Below, piece by piece: positions 31,040 through 41,123 of a DNA stretch of 64,000 bases (its first letter is position 1; each line of letters opens with the position of its first letter). The translations under genes and the position numbers were made by a program. The DNA comes from Bremia lactucae (lineage: Eukaryota; Oomycota; Peronosporomycetes; Peronosporales; Peronosporaceae). The stretch spans positions 15,124,161 through 15,188,160 of the forward strand of contig NC_090610.1 in NCBI RefSeq assembly GCF_004359215.1, written 5' to 3'. The notes under the pieces are model-generated. The model had not been told where the DNA came from and searched no databases. It worked only from the letters and a program-made list of their open reading frames with translations.

Positions 31040-31415
31040 GAACGGCACGTACTCTGTCGAGTGACACTCGTTGTAATAACGATTCACTGAATGCTGAAAG
31101 CATTGTTGGCCTAAGGCCGAATCATCAAGGGTGCAATATCCCTATAATACGTGGAGTACACGAATAAGTCCACCAAGTGTGGTCGGCCGAGGTGGCACCA
31201 TGCTGAGTGTCAATAGTGACACTATTCGCGGTTCGCCAGGACCTCAAGGGTGCAATACTCCTGAGATACGTGAAGTGGCACGTCTACGTCCAGCGAGTGT
31301 GGTAGGCCGAGGTACCACCATACTGAGTGTCATTAGTGACACTTTTGGCAGTTCGCCGGAGCATTTCGGGTCAAACCCTTTCATTGCACGTGAAGTAACA
31401 CGTAAACGTTCGCTG
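31040..31415 (+). repeat. Three tandem coding repeats of about 125 bp
   Basis: Units near 31040-31170, 31175-31295 and 31296-31415 encode a repeated motif of about 41 residues: G-T--LSV-SDT---SP---G-N----REV-R-R. The first copy is the most decayed. They lie in the protease-RT spacer of C-b. Confidence 0.7.
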
Positions 31416-31569
31416 GACAAGGAAATTGAGTCATCTAACGCCTTGTCGGATGTCGACTAAGACACCATGTCTGGTACTGAGCCATTACAAGCTGGAAAAT
31501 TTGGGGACGTGATTGTCCCGGCCTCTGAGAGGCGTCTTGTCTCTACGCCAGGAAGTCTTCTCTTTTATA

Positions 31570-31867
31570 ACACTTGCTTTATAGAGGGTTAAAGTAAGCT
31601 GTATTTAATATGGTTAAGTTCTTCTTGTCTATCACTCAATACAAACTTTATTATAATCTAATACAAACATGTAATTAAATCTTATCAGTATTTCTCTTTA
31701 CGCGCGTCCAGCGCTAACTGGACCGCAGAGCAAGTAGATATAAAGGTCTATATCTACCAATGGATAAGCTTTTAGAATATTACCATGTAACGTAATATTC
31801 TCCAAATATTATCTACCGTTTAGATAATATTTTAACTAACAGCCTTAAGTGTTAATTTCATGTTACA
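31570..31867 (-). repeat. Truncated 3' LTR of A2
   Basis: It starts at 31867 as TGTAACATGAAATTAACAC and follows the gypsy-A LTR (GTCCAGTTAGCGCTGGAC and AAGCTTATCCATTGGTAGAT are kept) until about 31570. There, about 110-140 bp before the expected CCGTTACA end, it joins gypsy-C sequence. Confidence 0.85.
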
Positions 31868-31881
31868 TCCCCCCTCCCTTT
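31868..31881 (-). other. Polypurine tract of A2
   Basis: On the minus strand AAAGGGAGGGGGGA directly precedes the 3' LTR. Confidence 0.75.
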
Positions 31882-31983
31882 AACGACAATCAATCTGACT
31901 GTCATTGGGTAGAGTGGTCACTATATGACCACTTTATTAAAAAAGATTTTTATTGGTCAAAACCATCATTTTTATTTGATCGC

Positions 31984-33645
31984 ATGGTTAACAAGTCCAT
32001 GCGGTATGCGAATAGTGCGGCGCCTTCGGCTGCGGTTCATGCAGCCGCGGGCGACGCATTATTGTCCCTTGCGGAAGCGTTCCGTCTGCCGTAGTATCAT
32101 CTCCTCCCGCAACACTAGATGTTGCGGATGCACGTTGTAATTCGCCACGTGATTACAACCCCTCTTTGGGGGTCGACCACGAATGCGAGTCGGACGAAAT
32201 GGCCGTCTCGGGGATAACAGAACAGTCGCCCAATCATCGTTAGGCGTCTGACTATGAGCCTTCGAATGAGGGGGCTCAATCGTATAGACGTGCTTATAGC
32301 GTTTGCTATAGCATGATTGGTTCCGACGATGAGGATGATTCCTCATCGCCAGCACCGTCTACCGTGCCGTCACCCGCACATATTCCTGTCGTGGTGATGA
32401 CGATGGCGTAAGCCATCGTAATAACAGTTCTTGTGGTACCCCTGCTTCAGTGGATACCACTCAGGGGATCGTAGACAATAAAATGTCTCGTTTTGCCCTG
32501 GAAGAAGCCGTGGCTTTTGCTTGAACGGCTAGTCAATAGCTTGTCTGGAGAGACTGCCCCTCACAATAAATATCCCTTATTTATTGCGACAAAGCTACAT
32601 GGCCTTGATCCCAGCGCGAAGAACTTTCGCGCTGAAGAAGATTTTTTTATGATTTTCTTAAGCATCGATGGTACAGTGGCATCAACAAGCGAGATAAAAA
32701 TTCGTTGATGCAAGCCTGGAACGCGTTTATCCGCAATGTCAAAGGCATTGGACGCGAAGCCTGGCTTTAAAGGCTTAACGCGATTCGCGTTATTTTTGGA
32801 AAACGAACTCTAACCGGTGCAATGTATTAATTGCATCGGTCGTCTCGTGAGGCAGGACTTCCATGCCTCACTTGGGGTGATTTCTTGTCCGTGTTTTGTT
32901 GACAACACGAAGCAAGTAAAAAAGTAAAAGGGGATGTGTATTCCCTATCGTCGCCCTGGGGATCGGCTCGCATCTCTATCGAGATGCGCGATACGATAGA
33001 CGTTGAGCAATCGATTTACATGCGCCAGGAGCGCGTGTTCTCCGATGGACCTTCTGATCTATCGGACGGGTCTCGTCATACTGACGGACGAGGCCCTGGG
33101 AACGAGGCTCCCAGCTGTCATGCGAAGGAGATAACCCGTATGCTGCTCCTTCACATCATAATGATCTTGAATACGTTCCAAAAGGAAACGTTGACCACCG
33201 TGGGAACCCACCGATAGTTGTGGCGGAGGAGGGTACATTAGATCCGACCAATATGTCGGACATAGAGTCGAAGATCGACAAACTCGACAACTTCCTCCAT
33301 AATTTAGAGGAGGGTCTTAAGTCTTAATCAGGGGCGAGGTAAGCGTCGCTCGTTGGAGAAGACGGTGCTGGCTCACGATATCGAACGGTCTTTCAACCGT
33401 TCGAAGAGAGCGTTTTCCATGTTCGAGTGGGAACGGAAATATCACACTCTTCGTGTGAGCTTTCGTCAGCTCATCGCGGTTTTGAGAATCTTCAGGCCCG
33501 GCATGAAAATCTTCATATACAACATGACAATCTGGTTTGTGACCACAAAATTCTCTGAGGGATTTTTGAAAAGGGTGGTCAGATCCGTGCTCGGAAAAAA
33601 CCGCGTAATGCTGGTACGGGCGGAGCCGACCTACGTAAAACGTAG
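31984..33645 (+). pseudogene. Antisense ORF of gypsy-A (A2 copy)
   Basis: On the strand opposite A2 pol: AAPSAAVHAAAGDALLSLA near 32020-32080; an acidic GSDDEDDSSSPAPS near 32320; KKPWLLLERLVNSLSGE near 32497-32550; FIATKLHGLDPSAKNFRAEE near 32580-32640; AWNAFI near 32710. MRDTIDVEQSIYMRQE follows near 32980, a charged coiled stretch near 33270-33470, and an IRARKKPRN end with stop at 33643-33645. Indels put these blocks in different frames. The boxes match the A1 antisense frame over nearly full length. The first kilobase has no sense coding beneath it. Confidence 0.65.
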
Positions 33646-36600
33646 GATGCGTTCGCATCCTACGTGGCAATTCTATTGTGTACGCATTGCCTCTGCGATG
33701 CAGTACATGGAAAGGCCCAATGACCTTGGGTAGTAATTTACTGCTACCCACATTAGTGACTACACGCTTAGGTAAGTTTACCGTAGAGAGTAGTAATAGG
33801 TCATTTATTTCAAATGAAAGAACGTTTGCTGATCCCTGTTTGTCTGCGTTCCGTTTCTGACGGTCCACTGCGTAAGCAATGGAATCCTGTACGAAACGGA
33901 TTACTGATTCTCGAGTCAGGAGAAATTCCTCTGCTGACTCATTTGTTTTGTCCTTTTCAGTGCGCTTTGCGCGCATTGCCAGAGAGTTTTCTCATCTTCG
34001 ATGTCGATTGCATCGACATCGACATTATTCGCGTCGTTGTTAACTTCGACGCGTGATGAGCATGAGCCAGAAATGATTTTGCACGTGCGAGCCAATCCCC
34101 CTTAAACTACAGGATCTTTCTAATTGGATGGGTATCCGTGGATGGCGTAAGCCATTCACGAAGAACGGTGTATGCCTTGTAGACGCATGCACAGAACTAT
34201 TGTTGGCGAATTCGGCCATCGGTAAAAACTCGCTCCAATTCAGATACGATTGGACGTAACCTCGAAGTATCTCTTCGAGGACGCGATTTACGCGTTCCGT
34301 CTGACCATCTGTCTCTGGATGATCAGAAGTTGACACGTCAGCCGTGTTCAGAGAGAACTGAACACGGATTGCCAAAACTCCGCCATAAACCGTGGATCTT
34401 TTATATGAGACCAGTATACGGGGTAACCCGTGAAGTTTGAATACCGTGTCGATAAAGACTCGGGCACAGCTTGGAGCCGTGTTCGACTCTGGTACTGCAG
34501 CAAGATGTACCATCTTGCTGAATTTGTCTACAAAAACAAGAATTCCAATGTTTTTGTGATCGTCTTCGGGAACTTCGAAGATGAAATCCATAGATACGGA
34601 CTGCCAACATTCTGCCGGAAGTGGTAGAGGTTGGAGAGGTGCACGGGATGAAGGGCTAACTTCACCCGTTGACATACCTCGCAAGCACGAATGTACTTGC
34701 GCACGAACTGATGGTAAAAGTCGCGACTTACTGTGAGATAAGTTTTCTTACATACAGGAAGCCCATTTATTGGTGGATCGTGACACTTATACATGATGTG
34801 CAAGCGCAAATCGTAATGATTCGAAACGACGACACGTAGAGTGTCGCCGGCAACGGCTGTGTAGTACAGTAAGCCGTTGCGTGTTGTGTTTCTATCCGAT
34901 GACGATTGATATAAATGGGCAGATCTTTATAATATTCATTGGATGAATATTATCAGATGATTTATTAAACGCAGATATTTTTATCTTCTGTGTAGGCTTT
35001 CTTTATGTCATCAAACAAAGTTGATGACGGAACACTTGTAATGAGCGGAAATATTTTCATTGTTGGAATGCGCAGCCGGCTCGAAATCGGGTCGGCGTGA
35101 TAACGCATCAGCGACGACATTAAGTCGTCCTGGTTTATATTCCACGGAGATATTATACTCCGCGAAAAAGGATAGCCACCTCGCCATTCTTTGCGAGAGG
35201 TGTGGGCTATTTACGGCCGTGCGTAATGACACATGGTCCGTATATACGATGAACGGTCTATCTCCGAGGAGAAAGACCCTAAACTTAGCCAGTGCATAAT
35301 TCATTGCAAGTAGTTCCTTGTCATGCACTAAGTAATTGCGTTCACTGGTTGCACTGACGCGATTGGCAATAGACGACGCGCTCCGCGCCGTCTGTATCGT
35401 ATTGCATTAACGCACAGCCGATTGTGAAATCGCTGGCGTCACAGACCCCATGGAATGGTCTGCAATCGCCATGAAGGCGATTGCATCAAGCTTTGCTTGA
35501 TACCTTTAAAGGAACGCTGACAATCAGCGTTCCATAGCCATTTCTCGTCTTTTTAAAGAGACGAGAGAGATGAACTGTCATCTCTGCATAATTGCGAGGG
35601 TACTTGTGGAAGTACGCCGCTAAACCAAGGAACTTTCTATGTCCCTTGACATCGACTGGAACTGGCCAGTCGGTAATTACCTTGATATTTTTTGAATCAG
35701 GGCGCTCGCCGTGTGTACCGACGACGCACCCAAGAAGTGGTATTTTGCTTGCAGCGACTATACACTTCTTGAGATTTTGCGTACAACTTATATTCTCGCA
35801 TAATTGTAAGAACCTGACGAACGTGAGTTTTATGAACTCCCACGTCCGTCTTACCGTCCATGGCCCGGCTATGGACGAACACATCGTAAAAATAGCTTTA
35901 TGCGAATTCTTGCACCGGTCTCAACAGATTCGTTACGCATCTGTTGAGTTTTTTTGCAGGGCGTTACTAAGCCCCTGTGGTATCACTACCATTCTCAGAG
36001 CATCCCACAGGGAGTGCTCACTGCTGTGTACGGGATGTCCTGTTCACGCATAAGGAGTTGATATAACCCATCCATTAGATCCATAGACGAAAGGATCGTG
36101 CTCTTAGACATACCATCTATGATTACATCTTATCTAGGTATTGGCGTTTGAGCCAGTACCGTTGCAGCATTCAGTTTCTTGAACGCGTGCACTATCCGCC
36201 ACCCTCCTCTGGCTTTTTGCACACAGAAGGTCGGAGAGCTATGTGGGGAGGCTGACTCTCTTACATGGACCGCTTTTAATCTATCGGTAAAGAATTTATC
36301 GATCGCAAGTACTTGTTCACGAGGCAGTGGCCACTGCTTCATGACACAGTACTTCAAGCCCGGTTTGAGCTCGATCTCATGTCGAGTGCCTTTATCCTTA
36401 GGCAACTCGCATGGAACTGCTTCAGGGAATACATCCCTGAATTCTATTAAATCCTCGTATAGAGGATTTGTCTTGAGTGACTCCCAAGATTGAGTAGTGT
36501 ATCTTTCAATCCGAGTCTTCATATCGAGGACACTTTCGTCCATCGATGAGATGCTGAGAATCCGTTCGTCCCCCGCAAAAATTACCGCTGACCGTATGTC

Positions 36601-37730
36601 GGTTACGTAGTCGTCCTCTGTGGCGAGTACGCAGACCTGCTTGATTTTACCACCATGCGGATCTCTCAAGAACCGCTTAGGTTCTAGGGTTCGTAATTGA
36701 GTTATCTCCGAAGTTAAATTCGGAGGCGCATACAGATTAAGAGTATAAGCGCCTACTCTTGAACCGTTATTAACCAAGACATTTAATGTCTCGGTTTCTT
36801 CCTGGAATTTATCCAAAGGCTGCCGAGGGGTTAATTCCTCGGGATGTTGAAGTCTAGTTACTTCAACATTTTGAGGAGATTTACCCTCAAATACGTGGGG
36901 ACCTGTTGTGATTGCGCTATCACAGTCGGGTCCTCTACGGCCGACCCTCTACTCGATCAAGGATCATCGTGTTGCCCCTTTTGGCCAAACGGTATATTCC
37001 TTGAATGTCGCCCACTAGGTGTATATTCATGTTTCAATCCACTCGACTTCTTCGAGTGGTGGACCTTCGGCGCTGCCTGTGCATTAGCACAGCCGCCGGC
37101 AGCTAACTCTACACGGTGATTAGTAATCACACTGTGATCTTGTGCAGTCGTACTAACAACGTACCACAAGTGAGGCCATCTCACTCACTCATAGTACATC
37201 CACACGCTCGTGGACGCTCCAAGACGTTCATAATTTGGCCATCTGATGAACAAGTGGCAGGCATCTTCACGGATCGATGCTGCCAGCTGATCCTTGGCTC
37301 ATATTTTCTGAGCCAAGGTAAACCTAGGATGACATCAAATTTGTCATTCAAATCCAGTACGATGAAAACATCGTCGTACTGTAATTCTTTTAACGTGTAG
37401 TGAAATTTCACTACGCGTTTCATTACTGTTATCGATGCGCCTGTCGCTAGACGCACCGTCATTCTCGTTGGAGGGATGTCGGGCTCAACATATTTGAGCC
37501 TACGACCCTCTAGTGACTGGCGACGAATAAAGTTATTCGACGCTCCGCAGTCTACTAGGGCTCTAAGTGACAAATCGTTTGTCACTTTTAATTTCAAGGT
37601 GATGAGGGATACCTCATCATAAAGTGCAGAGACACATAATGATTGTGTGTCTGGAGCAACTTTAATCAAAAGATTTAAAAAATCTCTTGAGGTTGCTGGA
37701 TCAGTAGAACGTTGCGCCCCTACTAACACC
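33060..37730 (-). pseudogene. gypsy-A pol relic (A2): PR-RT-RH-IN-chromodomain
   Basis: Protease (37181-37729) is open, with LVDCGASNNFIRRQ near 37535. The RT N terminus is open at 36130-36816 (LKYCVMKQWPLPREQ, then SSPTFCVQKARGGWRIVHAF). RNase H lies near 35011-35480. Integrase (34040-34684) has SMDFIF and TDGQTERVNRVLEE, but the segment that should hold the second catalytic Asp reads VSYKRSTVYGG. The integrase C terminus is open at 33317-33976 with KLLPKVIGPF and HPTFYVGRLRPY. In the chromodomain near 33150 the RWRG part is deleted (about 20 bp) relative to A1. Stops and frameshifts separate the open pieces. Confidence 0.9.
35065..36376 (-). repeat. 1.31-kb near-identical tract shared with 24016-25327
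   Basis: This is the A2 partner of the tract described in A3. It covers the RT-RNase H part and shares even the same frameshifts and stops. Confidence 0.92.
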
Positions 37731-38525
37731 GACCGTTTTTTTGGCGGTCCGCCTCGCTGTTGCGATTTCGCAACTACGTCGGACCCGCGACCGTTGCCCT
37801 TTTGGCATACGGTCCAAAACTTAAGACACCAGCGCGCCGTTCGCTAAACGAACGGCGCGGTCGTTAAGTCTGAGAGAGTTCAGGTAGAACTCGCCTTCAG
37901 CTTTAGTGGCTTCTCTTGTAAAGAGAAGTTCACAATGCTAGGAATGGAGAGTCCGTATCCTGGGCGGTTCAAACGTCTGTTTGAGCCGGGCTTCAAACGC
38001 CTCTAGCGACTCAAAGACATATGGGTCGCGCAACTTAAGGCCGAATGCCCAAGTTTTGGCACGACCTGCCAAAATTGATTGAGCGAATGCGACTTGCATT
38101 TGCTCGTCGACGATGTGACGTGCCCTTATGGCATCGTCCAATTAGACAAACCATCTCAACAGGGAGTCTTCTTCGACCCCTTTATACTTTGAGATGTCAA
38201 TCTTTAAGGTTTCGGGACGACGCGTGTGCGTCATCTCAGGTACAGAGGTCTGTACCTGTTGTAACCTCAACAGTTCTGCCTGTTGAGAGCCTTGCTGATT
38301 AAGCAAGGCTACCTTCTCCTTCACCTCGTCAAGTTCATGTTGTATGAACCTGGCGATGGCTGAATGGAAGGCATCTCTGTCTAAACCGGACAGCATGGCC
38401 AAGATGGCATCGTTCCTTACGGTCGAACTCATTCGTTCGACCGCACTCCTTTCTGTGTCACTTAGAAAGGAGTAGCTATCACGCGAAACGTGATGCGTAT
38501 TCCCACTATCATCTGACATGTCCAT
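37731..38525 (-). pseudogene. gypsy-A gag relic (A2), chimeric
   Basis: Gag starts at ATG 38525 (MDMSDDSGNTHHVSRDSYSF). It runs through the coiled LLNQQGSQQAELLRLQQ stretch and the capsid part RLKQTFEPP to 37969. There it jumps into about 130 bp of inverted gypsy-D protease sequence, then resumes at the basic region before the protease (GRGSDVVAKSQQ-type). The capsid end and zinc knuckle, about 450 bp in A1, are missing. Confidence 0.85.
37833..37968 (+). pseudogene. gypsy-D protease piece inside A2 gag
   Basis: The plus strand reads VKSERVQVELAFSFSGFSCK, then FTMLGMESPYP, the protease C-terminal half also found on the minus strand at about 59835-59935 in D2. A hairpin CGCGCCGTTCG-CTAAA-CGAACGGCGCG sits at 37833-37859; D2 has the corresponding hairpin at 59935-59963. 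Confidence 0.8.
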
Positions 38526-38557
38526 GTTAGATGAAGGAAATGTGGTCCTTGGACGGA

Positions 38558-38573
38558 CTACACAGTGCTACCA
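38558..38573 (-). other. Primer-binding site of A2
   Basis: Minus-strand TGGTAGCACTGTGTAG starts two bases after the LTR. Confidence 0.7.
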
Positions 38574-38575
38574 GG

Positions 38576-39007
38576 TATAACGGGGCACTACGACTTGTAC
38601 TGCGTCAGTACAAGTCCACTTCGCACTGCTTCAGTTGCGAGTGGTGCCTTACGTTACTTCACGTACACTAGTACGTGCAGGGGAAGACTACTCTTTAAGA
38701 CAACTTCCTTAAAGAGGGTTATATGAAAACTGTACTAATATAAATATGTTTCTCTTCTTTTCATCTGTTAATGCTAGCTTAATTATGAACTAATACTAAA
38801 CATGCAATTGAAATCTTTTTTTTTATCTGTCTCTCTCTCTTTGTTAACGTTTACAGCTGATTAGTCTCGGGATAAATAGATATAATGGCCTATACCTATT
38901 AATGGATAAGATTTCTGAACATTACTATTTAAAGTAATATCATCCAAACAATATATTAATTAACAACCTTTAAGTGTTAATTTCATGTAACGATACACCC
39001 CGTTACA
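38576..39007 (-). repeat. 5' LTR of A2
   Basis: A complete 432-bp LTR, TGTAACGGGGTGTATCG (from 39007) to CCCCGTTATA (38576). The TG/CA rule is broken at the inner end by one change. The terminal stem-loops seen in A1 are conserved. Confidence 0.9.
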
Positions 39008-39136
39008 GGAATAATTAAAGTTAAAATTGATAAAGATGTTAATTCTGTACTTCTTTTTTTATTTCCTCTCATAGGAAATCATAGTTATTATTTCTCTTAT
39101 AAGAAATTATACTCACGTAACGGTACACCCTTTATA
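39008..39136 (-). repeat. 3' LTR start of B1, cut by A2
   Basis: A GGTTAGGGTGGGATATAAAGGG purine-rich run precedes TGTACCGTTACGTGAG on the minus strand. About 130 bp of LTR remain before the A2 terminus. Confidence 0.5.
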
Positions 39137-39351
39137 TCCCACCCTAACCAACAGTCACTAATGTGGAGTGACAGAGAAATACTATTATGTCTTTCCCTGT
39201 AATTTTGCATAATTGGTTTATTTAATATTCTTATTTAATTGCATTGTTAGTTTTTATTTAAAATTCTAATTTTAATGCGTTATTGATGTTTATTGAAGAT
39301 TCCAATTTTAATGCATTATTGTTTTTTTGCTCAAAAACCATTCAATTGTTC

Positions 39352-41123
39352 ATGTCGACTAATAAGTGCGTGCGCGTAGCCCGTGAGGCCGCCGCTGGCA
39401 GCTGTTGGTAATGCAAATATTTCAGTAGACGCTTATGCGTCTACTCTGGGTAATAAGTCGCCCCCTACTCCCATTGGAGGTAACTGGAATATGTCACCTG
39501 CTACGCCAATTGTAGGTCACTGGTTCAAGTCGGCGTTATCGCCCGACTCATTGACTACAGTGAAGGCCGCCGGATCACCCGGAGCCGTGTCCGTTAAATC
39601 TTCGGGTTCTAACGTGACAACGAAAGAGGTGATGACGAGGTTGTTCGACTCATCGGACCTCGTTGTGGGGAGTCATCTGATGATAACTCCATGAACAGCG
39701 ACCACTCTAGTGATGTAAGTATGCGCCACCAGAAATGAAGGGATCATAAAGGGAAGAATGCTGCTGGGGTAGCTAGCTTGCATCACCAGAAAAGGAGTGA
39801 TTCTAACGATCGCTCCGAAATCCATGTTAGCGCTAATATTAACATTAGACAACGGGAGAGGGACTGCAATACGTTGCAATTCGCTTCCTAAAAGAAGCCT
39901 TGGTTGCCCTTTAAAGGTGACCTAACTTGTTGATCTAGTATGACCAACAGCCGATATCATATTCCGGTCGACTCATTCAGGCTTCACAAGCCTGGTGAGG
40001 ATGAGACAGGATTCTCCGTCGATGCCTTTTTCCGGCATCGGTTGTACATTTGTAAGCGGGCAAAGGATTTCAAGCCTTTGTTCCAAGCCTAGACATCATT
40101 TGTACAGAATGTGCAAAGAAAACGCCATGAGGTCTGGCTTGACAAGCTGGATGCTTTCCGTGAACGGCTCGAAAAACGGACCGTAGTCGATGCACGCTAC
40201 AAGCTACATCGTTTGGCTAAAGAGGCAGGGATACCTTGCTCTCGTGGGGGGACTCATGTCCATGCTATTTGAAGGGCGCAGGTCATGCCCCTATGGAAGC
40301 ATGCTTCCTCAAAGATGCTCATTGAGGACGCTCATCTCTCGTGAGACAAGCGTAGGGATTGAGAACCTCCAATTCTTTTACGTGCGCGGGAAGCGCTTTT
40401 TCTCTGATGAACTTTCTGTCGAGGAGGATGGGTCTCGTCGTCTATCGAAGAGACCATCATCGCTTGGGAACGAGGTTCCCAACTATCATGCGAGGATGGA
40501 TACCCTCGCCAACGAACGAGTTAAATTAGTTCGAACCCCCTTTGCCTCACGGATGTTCGAGAGGCTTCCAACTAGCAATCGCTTTTCACCATCTGAATCC
40601 GTCAATGGATGTGAAGGGAGAGAAAAAATGGATTCGCTCGTTTGACGAACCCGAATCAACATCGTGATTTGGATCACACCCTTCAAAATTTGAGGGAGGA
40701 CATTGACCACGAGCGATCCCGTCGCCGCGATATAGCGATACCGGTCGATAATGTTTCTCGTAAACAGTTTAGAAAATTTGAGCAAGTTGCGACAGATCAA
40801 CTGGCGAACGAAAACAGACATCAGTCACTTCGAGACGAGCTGGTGATAGCTTGTCAAAAGATCTCTTCCTTGGAGGAAAGGTGGATCGTCTGGCTCATGA
40901 GAACCCGACTCTGTCCCGAGGCTATCATTCTTTAGCTCAAGACCATCAGACTTTGGCGGATGCCTTATACCGTTGCGGTGTAATTCGGAATCGGAAGAAA
41001 TCTCGAACTGATGGTGCGGGCGAAGACGCCCGACATAAAACGTTGGATGCGTACGCATCCGACGAGGCGGCTCGATCGTGTACACATTGCCTCGGAGGTG
41101 CAGTTAACGGAACGGGCCGATAA
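39352..41123 (+). pseudogene. Antisense ORF of gypsy-B (B1 copy)
   Basis: On the strand opposite pol: ANISVDAYASTLGNKSPPTP near 39410-39470 in an open 103-codon frame; an acidic GSSDDN-MNSDHSSD stretch near 39670-39715; KKPWLPFKG near 39892; LHKPGEDETGFSVDAFFRHR near 39987-40048; SFVQNVQ near 40098. Then come DIDHERSRRRDIA near 40700-40740, LANENRHQSLRDELV near 40800-40850, and DHQTLADALYRCGVIRNRKKSRT near 40940-41010. Each block has a counterpart in A1/A2 or B2. Stops at several points make it a relic. From about 40480 rightwards it overlaps the sense chromodomain and integrase tail. Confidence 0.62.

Larger units (their letters stand above)
28906..31460 (+). mobile_element. gypsy-C element C-b, 5' part only
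   Basis: A 5' LTR, primer-binding site, gag, protease and a spacer with coding repeats are present. RT onward is missing because the truncated LTR of A2 abuts at about 31570. Confidence 0.85.
31570..39007 (-). mobile_element. Chromodomain Ty3/gypsy element A2
   Basis: This is the second long gypsy-A copy, in reverse orientation, with a complete 5' LTR at the right and a truncated 3' LTR at the left. Its protease, RT N-terminal and integrase C-terminal frames are better preserved than in A1. Gag carries an inverted piece of another family, and part of the chromodomain is deleted. Confidence 0.93.

Noticed and set aside
31040..31415. CRISPR-like array
   Set aside because: Units are long, diverged and coding, with no spacers, and the genome is eukaryotic.
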